Shown here piece by piece: positions 1-13,025 of a stretch of DNA of 64,000 nucleotides. Source of the DNA: Gonatopus flavifemur (Eukaryota; Arthropoda; Insecta; Hymenoptera; Dryinidae). The stretch spans positions 5,270,001 through 5,334,000 of the forward strand of contig JAFFJZ010000012.1 of assembly GCA_018340375.1 (NCBI GenBank), in the 5' to 3' direction. The position numbers and the translations under genes were made by a program. Numbering within the stretch: position 1 is the stretch's first letter; every line of letters starts with the position of its first letter. The notes below the pieces were generated by a model, which had not been told where the DNA came from, ran no database searches, and worked only from the letters and a program-made list of their open reading frames with translations.

Positions 1-234
1 CAAAATAATTTGTTGGAATCAATTCACGTTTTAGAACCATCATTAGGACACGTCAATATTTAACGTTTTTTAAACGATGTTCAAACCGTTGATCTGACGT
101 TATTTTATGGTTGAAAAACACGTGATCTGCCGCGACATTTTTACGTTGAATTAACGCAAGAATATTACTAATTCACAACGCGTGGTTATTGACTGTTTTT
201 GACGTTTTCAAAACGTGCGTGTGTGTACTGGGTA
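1..234. other. Intergenic DNA, no feature recognised
   Basis: AT-rich sequence with loose A/T palindromes and several ACGTT-type words. I see no coding frame, RNA gene or clear element end before the inverted-repeat element that begins at 235. Confidence 0.5.
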
Positions 235-595
235 CCCACACAGCACCGAAGATTTCATTAAGATTGCAGAAATCTAACATCCGAAACATTGGAATATTCC
301 TATGACATTGCTGTATGTCACACCGAGGTTTCAAAGTCTTTTCAGAAATATTGCAATGTCCGCTAATCTCACACTTCAATGCAATATTTCTGAATTATTT
401 CTGCAATATTCCAAGAATATTTATGAAATATTCCATTGTAATGTTTGCCTCGTAATATATCTGAGACATTGCAAATAGGTAACATATCAACTGACAGATT
501 TTTCACATATTTCTGTGAAAGTATACCGAAATGTAATGAAGGTGAAAGATCGAAATGTAATTGAGACATTACTGAGATCTGTGGTGCTGTATGGG
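235..595. mobile_element. Foldback MITE, CCCAYACAGCACC ends, TA duplication
   Basis: The left end reads CCCACACAGCACCGAAGAT and the right end, read on the other strand, CCCATACAGCACCACAGAT. Both ends abut TA (233-234 and 596-597), giving a 2-bp target duplication. The 361-bp interior is built from words such as GGAATATTCC and GCAATATT and has no transposase frame, so this is a non-autonomous miniature element. Its ends resemble those of the element at 15622-16552. Confidence 0.75.
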
Positions 596-602
596 TACCG
601 AT

Positions 603-882
603 ACAGAAACTCAGTTCATTCCGATAGAATATTTTCCATCAGATTCAATGGAAATATTAATTGCTTATAAAAAAAAAACGATTTAATTCAGGTGAGAAAA
701 TTTCCATTGCTACGAATCGGAAATTTCCGGTGCGGAAACTCAATTCATCCCGATAGAATTTTTTTTATCGGATTCAATTGGAATTTTCATTATGGATAAA
801 ACAACCGATTCAGTCTAATTAACAAAAATTTTATTAGTAGGTATCAATTTAAATTCCGATAGGATTCTCCTTTATCGGATTT
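603..882. repeat. Three diverged copies of a CCGATAG/ATCGGATT repeat
   Basis: About 60 bp starting near 603 (CAGAAACTCAGTTCATTCCG) recurs near 731 (CGGAAACTCAATTCATCCCG), and a shorter third copy lies near 840-882. Each copy contains an inverted pair (CCGATAGAAT followed by ATCGGATTCAAT) that could form a small hairpin. Function unknown; it could be the remains of a foldback element. Confidence 0.5.
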
Positions 883-2430
883 CTCAACCAGGGAAGGCGA
901 CAGTTTGAGTAACCATTGCTCTATAACAAAACATTCCATAGAATAATATTTAGTAACAGAATACCTATGCTATTTCCATTGTTATCTCAACATGACATCG
1001 TGTAGCTTTCGCGATGCAATCGCATCATACACGAATATCTTCGATCTATTGGTCAGTCATATTTCATTCTTCATACGTTTGTTTCGGTTTATTCAACACG
1101 TGAAATGATGGGCAATAACAACACCGTTCGTCGCCAAATAATTGATCAAATTTCACTTTCCAAATCCATCGATTGAATTCTTTTCCATTCATTCCCGCGA
1201 TGAACAAGAGAAAATGAGTGGAAACAAGAGGAGAAACAATTGCAACAGCGGTCCGGAATCACGCTTTACCGTGCGAATCATAAATCATAAATTAACATTT
1301 CGCTACGGCACTTGATTTCTAAAAATTCTCTGTTCAATGTTGGAAGTTGAAACAAATGCGAGAGCCAAGGTCATAGATTAAATACAGTAATTTTCATGAA
1401 AATTTCAATTCCCGGAGAATTTATTGGGAATATCGGTATAATATCTGTTATTTTTTCCCTTTTATTCTCATTCTGTATCATTTCAAATTCCTACAAAAGA
1501 TGTTTTATGCTAGAAATTTTATACCTAATCATTCCGTAGAATTGAATTGCAATTATTTGTGGCTTTATGTTGCTTCTATGTTCAGCTGAAAACAATTTAT
1601 TTTGTTTTCTCGTTTATTGCGCACAGGGTGTTCAGGGAGCATCAGTTCCCCCGAATCGAACTTCCTCCGCGAGGATTTTGAACTTGAATCCATGAAGATG
1701 GATTAAAACTAGACCCGAATAAAGATAAAAAACAGGTCTGTAAAAGTAGGAGAATAAATCTTATTCTGAGAATAGAGATTTGCCATTGAAATCTTTTTGT
1801 TATTTATCACTCATGGTGTACAATGACGATTAATAATCCTGAAATATAACAACTCTCTCACTCTCTTCCGCGGCTAATGACCAAAGAAACAAGGTGCCGC
1901 AGGTTTCGCATTGATGATAATATTGATTGATTACAATATAAAAATTCTCGTCCAAAAGAGCAAAGCTAAATCTTTGGACTTGATTGTTCCTCGTCATTAG
2001 GGAGGCCATTAGGAGAAAAATGAACTAAAACTTCAATTACGAACATTTTGTTGCAGGATTACAAAGATTCTATTCTGCTTTTCATTGTTTTCATTCCCCA
2101 TTTATAACCGGGAAGTCACGTATGCGTGAAAGAAAAACCCTTCTTCTTGTCGTTCACATCCCTTAAATATACCCTCTTTCATAATACCACAAAAAGAATA
2201 TATATAACGTTGTAATAAATTGTCCTCCCGAGACAAATAATCCCAAATTGTAGTACGATATTATTATTTCTTTGTAAATTAACATCGAGTTTCTGTTGCG
2301 GTGGTAAGATTAATGCTTGATGTGGTACTAAAAGGCTGAAAGTGGTGTGCACGGTTCATAAGACAGAGAATCCTTTCTGACCTTTTCCCTCTTGGATTCC
2401 CTTGGCATTGGCGATGGTGTGACCCCGAAA

Positions 2431-2500
2431 GAGTAATTAATTAAGTTTGACTTACCGCATGAATTCCAGGGGCGCTGGAATCAATTAATTAATTGTAACT
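2431..2500. promoter_or_regulatory. Symmetric TAATTA-rich palindromic block (possible homeodomain site cluster)
   Basis: AGTAATTAATTAAG lies on one side and CAATTAATTAATTG on the other of a central inverted repeat (ATTCCAG, GGGC spacer region, CTGGAAT). TAATTA is the core bound by many Antennapedia-class and other homeodomains. The symmetric layout is visible in the sequence; a regulatory role is inference only. Confidence 0.25.
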
Positions 2501-3506
2501 TAGCCTATTGCACGTCTCTCGTTTCTCTCTCACGAAAACTGGGGGGGAATTTTGTCACCTTTTAAGAGCCGGTACAATAGAAGTTAGGACGAAGAAGAAG
2601 GTTGAGGAGAAAGCTCCTTGGGAAATAATGAATAATCTCCCTTTGGATGCGAAAAAGCAGCATCGGCGGTATAAAGAGATCCGTAAGTCTCTTATCGATT
2701 TGTATACAAAATTCTGCCAAGTCAGGGGGCGAAACTTGTTCGGATGCCGTTATCAGAGGCGTATAATAATAATTGTATATAAATTTCTAAACAATTCAGA
2801 GACAGTTGAATTCGTTGCATGTGTTGCTCGGTGCATACCTCGAAAGGAATCTCCATCATCCCTCTGTCTTTTTTTCTCCTCATCTCCTCTTTTTGTAACA
2901 TCCTTTTGTCTCTACGTTCTCTATTATATATATCCCACAGAGAAGAGCTTTTGTCTGGATTATAAGAGTGAAAAGAGAAAGAGACTCTTTACAATGCTCG
3001 AATTTACATAATTTCGCGTAATCTCTGCTATTTTCTCCGCAGACATTTATATTTATTAAAACGTGTCAGGGGGTGTAAAGCGGAGAAGTAGGAGAAAAAC
3101 AAGAAGGAGATGGAGAAGAAGAAATGATTTTACAGTGGTATTTATATTGGGATTTACATTGGGAAAGATGCAGCGCAACACCACGACCGCATCGATTGAA
3201 GCGTGTTTATCTTGGGGAAGGGGAAAAAAATAATAACATTTATTTGTCCAGCGTCGGATTGCATAATAATGGGTAATTTCACACTTGAAGTGATCGCGAG
3301 GTAACCGCAAACCGATAGAATACCATCGGATGACAATGAAAAAAACTCAATACTTTCTCACCTTCTTCGAGTCTTGGTGTCTTCATCCGTTTTATATATC
3401 CTTCTTTGTTTTTCCAGCCGCAAAACGACGATGAGAGAGACGATGGGAGCAAACGTATTAATGGGATATCATCGGTATTTGAATGGAATAGAATTTCAAA
3501 AAATCT

Positions 3507-3532
3507 CCCCCCCCCCCTCCCCTTTCCCCCCC
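3507..3532 (+). repeat. C-rich homopyrimidine tract
   Basis: A run of C interrupted by short T stretches. Simple low-complexity sequence in intergenic DNA. Confidence 0.6.
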
Positions 3533-4045
3533 TCGTGTCGGATTCCTCGATGATGCTGTTTTTATTCTCCCTTTTCTTTATGTGTACATATAATATAAAA
3601 TATAACGATCGAATTGTGTTCTTCTACCTTCTTGTACATCGGAGAAGATGAATGCGAATGATTAAAAGCGATTGGATTGTGGTCGTTCGCCTCAATTACA
3701 TCCCGAAACACGCCATTCCCTCGTTATATCTTCGAAGCGACTTTGGAATAGCTTTTGAATCGCGTTCAACTACGCAGGAGGTACTATAAGATTTTAATAT
3801 GTGTGAACGCTGCTTTATTAGTAGCGTGACCAATGAACGCTCTGACACTATTAATCAAACGTCGAACGTTTTATGGAGTGTGCATATCGTACACGAAACA
3901 GATATCTCTTCTGAACGATATACATTATCGCTGGACCTTTTCCATTCTTTTTATATTGAATGGTCTTTGGTACAATCTACAACGCAAGTTTGAACCCTAA
4001 AAATTCGAATTCAAATCGATTATGGCGTTATCTGCGCAACCAAAT

Positions 4046-4090
4046 CACCGCTGTAGCTATTTCTTAGCTACCGCAGTAGGAAATCGGCTA
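4046..4090. repeat. Dispersed GCTGTAGCTA repeat fragment
   Basis: GCTGTAGCTATTTCTTAGCT and the following CCGCAGTAGGAAATCG recur almost unchanged near 32369-32409. It is probably part of a CACGG-type foldback family whose members are rich in AGCTGCAGCTA words. Confidence 0.5.
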
Positions 4091-4115
4091 CATTTTTTGC
4101 CGCTACCGCTAACTG

Positions 4116-6191
4116 CCCATGTGGAAATTAACGAACGCCCCAGTACTGGTTCAGTACCGCTGCCATAGCTGCCAGTGCTGTCGAATTTGGAATGCCATTA
4201 CTGGCCCAGATCGTTTGACAATACTGAACCAATACTGAGATGATAACAATGTCTGACATAAAGCCCATTATTGGCGTTCAATTTTGCCGGTACTGGCATT
4301 TGAACGTCAACAGTACTGTCATTTCAACCTAGCCAAAACTGATATTCCAATATTACTCGAATTGATATTTTAATTGTACCTGAATCAGAATTTCAATCTT
4401 GCCTGTACTGGCATTCCAATCCAGCCAACATTGGGATTTCAATTTTCCCTGAACTGGCATTTCAATCTCTCATATTACCAACTCTGAGTCAGTACTGGCA
4501 CAGGATTGGCTCACTAAAATAACCATGATTCCGCGGAGATGGGCTGACTCCCGATTCACTACCAATTATGTCGGAAAACTACATGGCGTCGATGCTGGCG
4601 TAGTACCGTCTCTGCGTAACGTTTGAAAATATTACCAACTCCGGGTCAATATTGGCACAGTTTCGTTTTTCTACAACCTAGATGTTCTTCAATCAATATT
4701 GATTCGATAATGATCCAAGACTGTCTGCCCAAGCAAACCAATACCGTCTGAAAACCGTCAAACAACTAATGCCAATTGAAAAAGAGTAATTACTCTGTAC
4801 GGGGGCCAGTTCCCAGGTGAAAATTCACGATTGGCACTAGGATGGCGCAACACTGACGAAGATTGGCCGAGCCTTGGCGGTTAGCAAGATGCAAGCTTGA
4901 AATGATAACATCGTTACAGGCTCCATTGATGTATTCTGCCAATCACGGACCAACATTGGGACGATTATGGCAGTCAAATCAGCCATCATTGGCAACCCTT
5001 GAAAAAATTTGTCGCTCGATCTAAATCCAAGATTGGATCATGCTTGTACTCATTACGAACCAAGACTGATAGACGAATTTTTTTATGGTCTGCCAATGGT
5101 CAGATGTTTTATGCATTTGAAGGAGGTACCATCATTTATTACACATAAATGATGTTGACTGCTAAATTTGAGTCAATACTATAATAGGACTGAGTCAATA
5201 TTCGGCCAAAATTGATTCAACGTTGCGACAATCCCGCGCCAACGTTGAGTCAATGTTGTGCCGATGTTCAACTCTATGTTGAACGATTGCAAAAATATAA
5301 TAAAAATTCAGACTCATATAATTCCCGACATCGATTGCTTCCCCTCCACACATGTTAAGAAGTACAGCCCGAACCTGAAATATTTTATGCAACCAGGGCC
5401 AGAGAATCTCTGTATACATTGAAACGAAGAAACTTATTGGATTAATCCAATACAAGATGTGTTTATAAGTTTAATATAACTTCAATGATTACTGGTCGCC
5501 TTACAAATCAATTACATCCAGTATAATTCAAATTCTGATGTCCACGAGTCCATGGGTCTGCACAGCTAAAATCTCTCCTTCGATGAAGGACCTATGATGA
5601 AGACAACAATTTTCAAATCAGAAGGTTATATGATGCTTATATATCAACCGCATAGTTCGTTGAGTGCTTGCGAGAAACGAACCGAGCGTTGGAAACAATA
5701 CCGAAGGGTGGCGCTTTGACGTTGGACGCGGGAATTTTTGTATGCGGACGTATAATTGAGGATCGTGACTAGCCTGAGTCAAGCTTTGACCAGGCTTGGC
5801 ACTGCATTGGGTACTCATTTCTCCTAAACGTTGTCAACGTTTGGATTAATATTCAGCCGTGCTATGAAATTGTTCGTATGAAATTAATTTCTTTTGTACA
5901 AACGATATTGGGATAACGATGAACCATGATTGGCACAATCTTGAGCCAATGATGGATTGATCATTGGAAATTATGATTCCCAACATTGGTGCAACATTGT
6001 GCCACTTGTCAGTCAACGTTGGCTCGATATAGATTTCCAAGCCTTGGATGTCAGCATTGCGCCTATCTATTTTCCATCGTCAGTATTGGCGCAAGCAAGA
6101 AATTTTCACGTGGGTTGTTTTGGCCGAAGTATGGCAAATACAAACTTTCCAATACTGGGCCATTTGTCAACTCTGGCAATTTCCACATGAC
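4116..6191. mobile_element. Repeat-rich region, probable large foldback element (CCCATGTGGAAATT ends)
   Basis: CCCATGTGGAAATTAACG at 4116 is mirrored by TTTCCACATGAC at about 6181-6191. The interior is filled with degenerate words such as CAGTACTGGC, CCAATATTGG and TGGCATTTCAA. The right 80 bp, with GCCATTTGTCAACTCTGGCA, recurs in inverted orientation at 27165-27240, so this is a dispersed repeat. No transposase frame is visible. The outer limits are uncertain, and the terminal bases at the right have decayed. Confidence 0.45.
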
Positions 6192-6474
6192 AGCTAAAAG
6201 TAACTTCCTTAGCTAATTTTAAGCTTTCCAAATAATACCTAATTATTTAGATGAACGTGTAAAAACTTCCTTGCAAAATTAACTATGCACAAAAATATTT
6301 ATTCTCTCCGTTATACGAAACCCGCAACACCGGAAGCACCCGTAATCCATCCATAGTTCGATTTTCTTTTTATGTTTCTTCTAGAAAAATGTCTTTAGAA
6401 TTCTGAAATATCTGTTGATGGGGAACCAAAAAGAGAAGAAACCTCATTCACAGTTCCTTCATTATCATCGTCTC

Positions 6475-6493
6475 CATCATCATCATCATCATC
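6475..6493. repeat. (CAT)n microsatellite
   Basis: Six uninterrupted CAT units. Confidence 0.85.
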
Positions 6494-6897
6494 ACTTCTC
6501 TCTCACGAAAGTTATCTGAAATATTTTTCGACACATAATACTCAGGGTGGTTAGCTTCGTGTTCGCTCCATCGGCTACGATCAGATTCTACAACGGGGAA
6601 CGAGAAAGGAGAGAGATAATAAGCTTAGACTCAGTCCAAGTCTCATCTCTCCGAGACGATGGGAGAATTCTTTTGTGGTTAAACCGTGTTAAAATGCCAA
6701 CGACATAATCCTGGAGCATCTCAAACGAATTCTTGTTTCTTCTCCCTTGGCTGATGCGTCTGTCTTTTTCTGTAAACAAAAAATCAATCAGGAAAACTAT
6801 TTCCTTTTTGGGTGAAGGGAAATCATTCGCGAGATTACGCGAGACGATACGTAAAAGCGAAAAGTTGGGAATGTTGTTACACCCCCCCCTTAACAGC

Positions 6898-6930
6898 AGT
6901 AGCAGTAGCTGCAGCATCAGCAGCAGCTTC
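6898..6930. repeat. CAG-rich imperfect trinucleotide repeat
   Basis: Interrupted CAG/CAT/TAG units. Similar CAG/CTG-type runs occur at 32789-32822. There is no coding context. Confidence 0.6.
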
Positions 6931-6998
6931 GAGAGGTGAAATCATCGATACGATTGCTACTGAAATATCTTTTCCTTCGTGCACGTACTGTGCGTGAA

Positions 6999-7023
6999 TA
7001 TATATATATATATATATATATAT
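6999..7023. repeat. (TA)n microsatellite
   Basis: Uninterrupted alternating TA. Confidence 0.85.
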
Positions 7024-8758
7024 GTTTTCTCTTATCTGCGAGGGACCACCGACAAAGGATCGATCAGAAATTTTGTCTCTCTTTCTCTCCATCGCTCCCA
7101 CCGGTAGTCGCCATCTTTTTGTTTGTACAGCAAGATTGGTTGCTTGCTCGCTCACTCGCTTGTTCGCTTACTCGTAAATTGACCGAAGATTGCGGCCGAC
7201 CGCAAAAATATCATTGGTTTATCCAGCTTTTCTGTTTGTCCGTATCCCATATACTCGGGAATATTCATCTTCTCGATGACTTTGAAACGCGTTACGTAAA
7301 GAATGAGATGAATCTGGAAAATTGGAAAAATTAAAGATGATTTATTCGTTCGTTGAGCTTCTATTCGAACAGCTGACGCTTTAGGTATAAATTATAGTAT
7401 AATTTCTAGGCATCTTAGAGCAATCAGTATTCTATCACAACTCAATTACCCGCTTGTTCTAATTAATGAGAGAGGTGAGAGAAAAATGTACTACTTTATG
7501 CGGGTTGTTGTAGCGTGAAGGGGTTAAGGATCCAAAGGTTAAGACGTTCCTCGATCGATCTTTCCACCCGTAATACGTTGACGTTAATGCCGTCGGTCCT
7601 GTTGTTGTTGTTCCTGTGTCCATGTTTGAAACAAATGAACAGTCTGGACAGACGGTCGAGATCCAAAGCGGTCCTTTTGATGCGAGACACAACCCTCTTC
7701 TCTTCTTCTTTCTTTCTTATTCTTTCTTCAGTGATCAATTCACGGTAGCGGCTCTACCTCATCTGACCTCAACACTTCCTTATTTTTACCTTTTTTCATC
7801 ATCTTTCCTTCCCTCTCCCCTCTTTTCTCCCAGCTACTAATATAATGAACTCAAGAGAACTCTCACTCTTGGAACACCACTGGCGTCACAACTCGGAGGG
7901 TTAATAACGATATCGTATCCTTGATACGAATTTTTATGTCTGTACAATGTGCAATTTATAATACAACGACTTTCCAGATATTATTAATAACATTCTTAAT
8001 TTGATTCTTCGATAAATAATCATGACGTCATTTCAATTCAAGGAGAATTATCTCAAACGTGACCTTTGTCCCAGAAAGTTATTCTCTCAAAGCAATGCAG
8101 TTGGCACGTATAAGGCTATTATATACACACAAAGGGAGTTGAGTGTGGATTTCGAAATTCGATCGGAGCTCGTATCACCTAGGGTTTCTCGGCCGTCCGT
8201 TATTCGTTGTGTATATCGTTGCTACCCGGATCGACAGATTATTATACCACGGATTTGTGTATCCGAGAATTTCATTTGACATCTTTTTCTCTGAGGTCGA
8301 ACAAATAATGTATCATGATAAATTCAATTTCAAAGAAACAAGAGGGTGGGGGTGGTGGGTGAATTATCATAATCGTCGAAGGGTAGTTCGATTTTAACAA
8401 TTTTTCATATAATTTTCTGAAATAATAGATCCGTTCTGATAGATTCTATCAAAGTGTTCACCGTTTGAACATTCTGGTCACATCAGTTACACGACACTAC
8501 TTTCATTCCTCTTTTCCTCTTTCCCTCACCTGTCTCTCGATGCTCGTTGTCATATATACATAGGTATAACATACGTGTATACGTCTACGGTTCTGCCTCG
8601 GACACGTTACGGGCTTCAAACCACAAAGCCTAACGTTCCCATATGTATCATATGTTCTGTCCTACCGTGAATCGCGAAGTGCACACGCACGCGCGCCAAT
8701 TCTCACGGAGGACATCATCCTCCAAACGTACTATATACATTTATACACACATACGTGT

Positions 8759-8775
8759 ATATATATATATATATA
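8759..8775. repeat. (TA)n microsatellite
   Basis: Uninterrupted alternating TA following ACACATACGTG. Confidence 0.8.
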
Positions 8776-9246
8776 CATGATAAATCATAAAATGAGTATT
8801 TGAGAAAAGAAACAAATTCCCAAATATCTCACTTTACAAGTGAATTCTCTCCATAATATATAATATCACCAAGAAATCTTTTCTTTTATATCTCATTTTG
8901 AAGTGAAGTTTTTGCGAGCACCTGCAGGGTCGTTGTCGAGTCGTGGCAGGGAATATACGTATAAACATATACAATAACGTGTATGTTGTGTACAACAGGA
9001 AACCAAACCAGGGCCTTTAACTGCTACAGAACAGAGTTGTGGTTTCTGTGGCGTTATATTCGTTTACCTTGCGTTAATCATGGCGTTTTATGGTAATTCA
9101 ATAGCGTCCTTCCCTTCTGTCCGTCTTCTCTCTTCTTGCAATCGATCCCTACGTAGTATTGGTATCGGTATGATTTTTCAGACGACAACGCCAACGACAA
9201 CGACAACGAGCACGACGACAACGAGGATCGGTAATTTGATCAATCT

Positions 9247-9266
9247 GATCGATCGATCGATCGATC
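9247..9266. repeat. (GATC)n tetranucleotide repeat
   Basis: Five GATC units in tandem; each unit is self-complementary. Confidence 0.8.
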
Positions 9267-10369
9267 TACCTAGACTCATTATTCGACTTATGTCGCCGAT
9301 CACAGGCCTCATGTGGGAATTTATATGCATTCGTATGTGTATGTGACTTGCGTAAGAGATCCATATACAATTTGTTCTCATGGATAATTATCGTCGTTAT
9401 TCGATAATTGATGTTTTTGATCGACGACCAACTTGTTTCCTTCAATTTGTTTCCCTGCGTTAATGATAACATTTGCCTCGATCGAGACGGTTCAGTCTGT
9501 AATATCTGATCGTTATGACATACATTCGAATCTACACCTTCTTGGTAATAATATTCGTGTGTAATATTTATTATCGTTTACGAGGTTAGATTGTGTACCA
9601 TGGAAAATTGAATGATCTTGTAACGTAGTGAAAAATCCAACCTTGAGTTGGTTTTTTCTTATCCACGTGGAACTCGTTGGGAGCAGTCGGGTAATTGGAA
9701 CTGAGAATCGAACGATCGAGGAAGGAGGTTTTAAATGGAAATAATGGTTTTTTAATGGATGTGAGGGAAGGCAGGGAGGAAGGATTTTCCCTATTCAGTC
9801 CTATTACGAATGGTTGAATTTCTGATTAAATATCACTGACATCCATTGAAACCTATTCATTTTCCTGTTCGTCAATGAGATTTTATAAATTATGTGTAAC
9901 AGGGCGTGTTTGAGACATTTATTTCTCGATAAGAAGGATGCTTCGAACTCGTTTTGAAGTGATACTAGCGGCGTGGCAGCAGCCAAATCGTTTATGACAA
10001 ACTACGGGCTAGTATCCCCTTGAAGATCGAAACAATTTTTACTGTCCGAATTCAAAATTTTCTCAACAGAGTGTGGAGTATGATGTTATTCTCCCAAAAA
10101 TTGACAAATGTTTTACAGAGTTCGAACAGATAAAAAATTACTGAGAAGCCTAGGAATTAACAACACGGGGAAAAAAGTTGGCTGTGACAGCAATCTATTT
10201 GCTATCACAGCACCTTTTTAACTGCGGCAGCAAAACATATTGACTTCTCCTGCAAAATTTCTTTGCTATCCTGTGGATGATACGGAAGTTTTGCTGCCAC
10301 AGCTAAAAAATCGCTGTCATAGTTAACGAGATTGCTGTCATAGGAAATAGTTCGCTGCGCCGGCAAAAG

Positions 10370-12090
10370 CCCACATAGAAAAAAAGATATCTTTAAGAAA
10401 TCTAAAAGATGTCTTGCGACTTCGCAAGATGTCTTACAAACTGTTCTAAAAGATATCTAAGAGAAGTCTAAGAGATGTCTCATGCGACAGTTTTAGAACT
10501 CTTACTAGATATCTAGAAGATATCTTTTAGACTCCTTCAAGACGAGTTTTAGATATGATGTAAATTTTTCTTAGGACCTCTTCCTTGATTGATAAAAAAA
10601 ACCATTTATTCCTATTAAACGTGCAGAATTCGAATTTTAATGTGAATTTATTACATTCAATAGGAATGAATAGGTTTTATTAACCACGGTTGAAGCACAC
10701 TTTCAGATGATCTGAAAATGTCTTGCGAATTATATATTCCATCCCTGTAACTTCCCCAAGACACAGATCTTTTAGACGAAATTCACGTTCATTATACGTA
10801 CATTTATGTTCAAGGAATGTTCGGACCATCCAATGTCCGGACGTTCAATGCACCTCCACTGAATATTCTTTGAACCTTCGTGTTTTTTTGGAATTACAAA
10901 CTATGACCGTAGAATTTCCTTGTACGCCTGTTCAAAATATCTCATTGAACCCACAGATTCCGATGCAGATTCTATTGGTTCAATGAAATTCTTTAAGCAG
11001 GAGTACTTGAACGAATTAAGTTTTCAATCCGTGTAACATCAATTGTGGTCCGACGTGATCCAATTTGGTCAGTACCCAAGCAGCAACAGAAGTTCAAAGT
11101 ACATACGAAATAGAAACGTTCGTAGAATTTACGAATGAGATACGAAGAACGTATGATGAAAGTTCATGGAATATTCGAATGAGACTGTTTTAAATATACT
11201 TGGAACGTACATACTACATTCGAAATGTGCGATATTCATTCAATCGACGTTCGATTGACGTACCGTCGTATATTCGATTGAATACGTTCGATGAACATGC
11301 ATAGCACCTATGAAACGATCTCTTGGAATGTATATAGAACATATTTCGAATATTCTAAGAACGTTCATAGTATATTCTGGTGCTACTTGGGTAGAAACAA
11401 TGCACCCTATGAGATTCGTTTATTTTGTTTTGAGTTTAATCGAAGAGTATAAAAACATTCACTACAAGTTTATTATTTCCAATTGAAATTTTTTTTTTTT
11501 GAAAGAAGTTTCATTGATAGAAACAAGTCTTGGCAGAATAACCAGAAAAGACAGAGAAATCTTTTCCTTCGAAAGTATGTAAACATACTCGAACTTCTAA
11601 GTGTGTTTATAATTAACAAAGTATTAATCCAAATTCAAGCAAATGTGCGTTTGGGATACAGTAATCAGTAAATAAGTTCAATACATGATGGAAAAAGCTG
11701 ATTGCAACACTCCTGCTGAAAATACCAAGCAAAACCCAGAAAAAACTTATGGATGCTATGAAAGATGCAAGACCCGCAAGGTTTCATAAGGTTTCATAAT
11801 GAAAGTCGCCAATTATTTGATTTTATATCAAAATTGATATTTTTTTAAATTCAGGCCTATAATCATTATCGGTATATTATTATATTAATAATATTGTGAT
11901 TTGGATTTCCAAGATATCTAAAAGATGTCTTTTATTAAATCTTTAAAGACATCTTTGAAATAAAATCTATTAGACATCTTTAAGATAACTTCAAGAGACT
12001 TCTTAGAAATGTCTTCAGTGAGACATCTAAAAGAAGTCTATAAGTTGTCTTTTAGAAATGTCGAAAATGTCGATTTGTATGTTTATTGGG
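10370..12090. mobile_element. Foldback element rich in AAGATATCTTTTAGA words, AG duplication
   Basis: The ends are CCCACATAGAAAAAAAGATA at the left and, on the other strand, CCCAATAAACATACAAATCG at the right. AG stands directly outside both ends (10368-10369 and 12091-12092). Arms at about 10385-10550 and 11905-12060 consist of variants of AGATATCTAAAAGATGTC in opposite orientations. The middle holds a second element (11075-11391). No coding frame. Related word content occurs at 20443-20610, 21064-21317, 23426-23625 and 51735-51985. Confidence 0.6.
11075..11391. mobile_element. CCCAAGYAGCA-family MITE, TA duplication
   Basis: Left end CCCAAGCAGCAACAGAA, right end on the other strand CCCAAGTAGCACCAGAA, flanked by TA on both sides (11073-11074, 11392-11393). 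It contains the internal motif GAATGAGACTGTTTTAAATA, shared with the elements at 20811-22905 and 44311-44512. It is 317 bp, has no open frame, and is inserted inside 10370-12090. Confidence 0.75.
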
Positions 12091-12099
12091 AGGGACTCA

Positions 12100-12398
12100 C
12101 ACTGACAGAAAAATGACCTGGTTGAAACATTCGGGGTCGCAATAACTTGAAATCTGGTTCGATTTACCAGGAAATGTGATTCTGATGTCTAGAAAAAGTG
12201 GCTGAATAAAAAATTAACTGCATTTTTCAGGTTAGAAAAACCAGATTCTTTTCTTGGTGTGACCCGAGTAGAATATGTAATTAATTTGGACTCAAACCAA
12301 TTTTTCTGAACGTCACAATCACATTTCCTGGTGAATCAAACCAGATTTCAAGTTATTGCGACCACAAATGTTTCAACCAGATCGATTTTCTGTTAGGG
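12100..12398. mobile_element. Foldback MITE with about 80-bp inverted ends, CA duplication
   Basis: Left arm starts CACTGACAGAAAAATGACCT and right arm, on the other strand, CCCTAACAGAAAATCGATCT. Both continue through near-identical sequence containing GGTCGCAATAACTTGAAATC and CCAGGAAATGTGATT. CA flanks both ends (12098-12099, 12399-12400). Non-coding miniature element, nested inside the CACGG composite. Confidence 0.75.
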
Positions 12399-13025
12399 CA
12401 GCACAATTAGATTTCCCTGTCACAGCGAATTTCTTTTTTCTCCGTAAAGAATTCCCAAGAATCGGCATATCTCGTGGAAATTGATGAAATTTCAACAAAA
12501 TCAAAAGAATCTTCGTTGATGATCGTTCATTTGTATGATCAATAATCTTTATTCACATGCAATGGACATAATAAAATCCCCATATACTAAAACAGCAAAA
12601 CTTTCAGTATTATACGCAAAACAAATTTTGCTGGAGGAGTTGAAATTTTTCGCTACGACAGTTTAAAAATTGCTGTGCTGGCGAATGGATTGCTGTTACA
12701 GCAAAGAATTTCAACTCTTCCAGCCAAAGGTCCTCCATTTGTTACGGTGAATTTTTGTCCTCCGTGTGATTAGCAAATGAAATTTTATACACGAAATTAC
12801 TACTGAAGTTTTACCAGGAAAATGGGAGACAAATTTTTGCATCCACTCTATAACATTGGATACTTTTTTCTCCCAAAACTTGAATTTTCCGAAGTACTCT
12901 ACTGTTCCCGTACTTTTATTACACCCTGTACATGGAACGTCATTTATTTATCAAATGATTTTATATTTGATTTTTCATCCTGACATTGAAAAAAACATTT
13001 TGTTGGCTCAATCACAGTGAGGTTG

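Larger units (their letters stand above)
883..4115. other. Intergenic DNA, mostly single-copy in appearance
   Basis: About 3.2 kb without a convincing gene. The longest open frame (2508-3011, plus) has low-complexity composition and no recognisable domain. Local structure consists of a symmetric TAATTA-rich palindrome near 2431-2500 and a C-rich tract near 3507-3532. Such DNA could hold enhancers, but nothing here demonstrates one. Confidence 0.5.
6192..10162. other. Intergenic DNA with microsatellites, no gene recognised
   Basis: Nearly 4 kb with no long open frame of credible composition. It contains simple repeats: CAT at 6475-6493, TA at 6999-7023 and 8759-8775, an ACGACA-like run at 9181-9225, and GATC at 9247-9266. 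CpG is common. One stretch (6949-7200) is distantly similar to 25775-25900. Confidence 0.5.
10164..12766. mobile_element. Composite CACGG-type foldback element with nested insertions
   Basis: The left end CACGGGGAAAAAAGTTGGCT is matched in inverted orientation by the right end, read on the other strand as CACGGAGGACAAAAATTCAC. The subterminal parts are rich in TGCTGTCACAGC-type words on both sides. The flanking dinucleotides do not match (AA and TG). The element has been opened by at least two insertions, one at 10370-12090 that itself carries 11075-11391, and one at 12100-12398. The same end type is seen at 34618-34839, 42051-44840 and 51070-51346. Confidence 0.55.

Noticed and set aside
2508..3011. 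167-residue open frame on the plus strand
   Set aside because: Composition is low-complexity (Ser/Phe/Leu-rich end), no domain, no splice or start context. It looks like chance in AT/CT-rich DNA.
6588..7334. Overlapping open frames on both strands, one with an Ala/Ser-rich patch
   Set aside because: The patch comes from a CAG-type trinucleotide run and a TA microsatellite. Frames overlap each other on both strands and have no domain.
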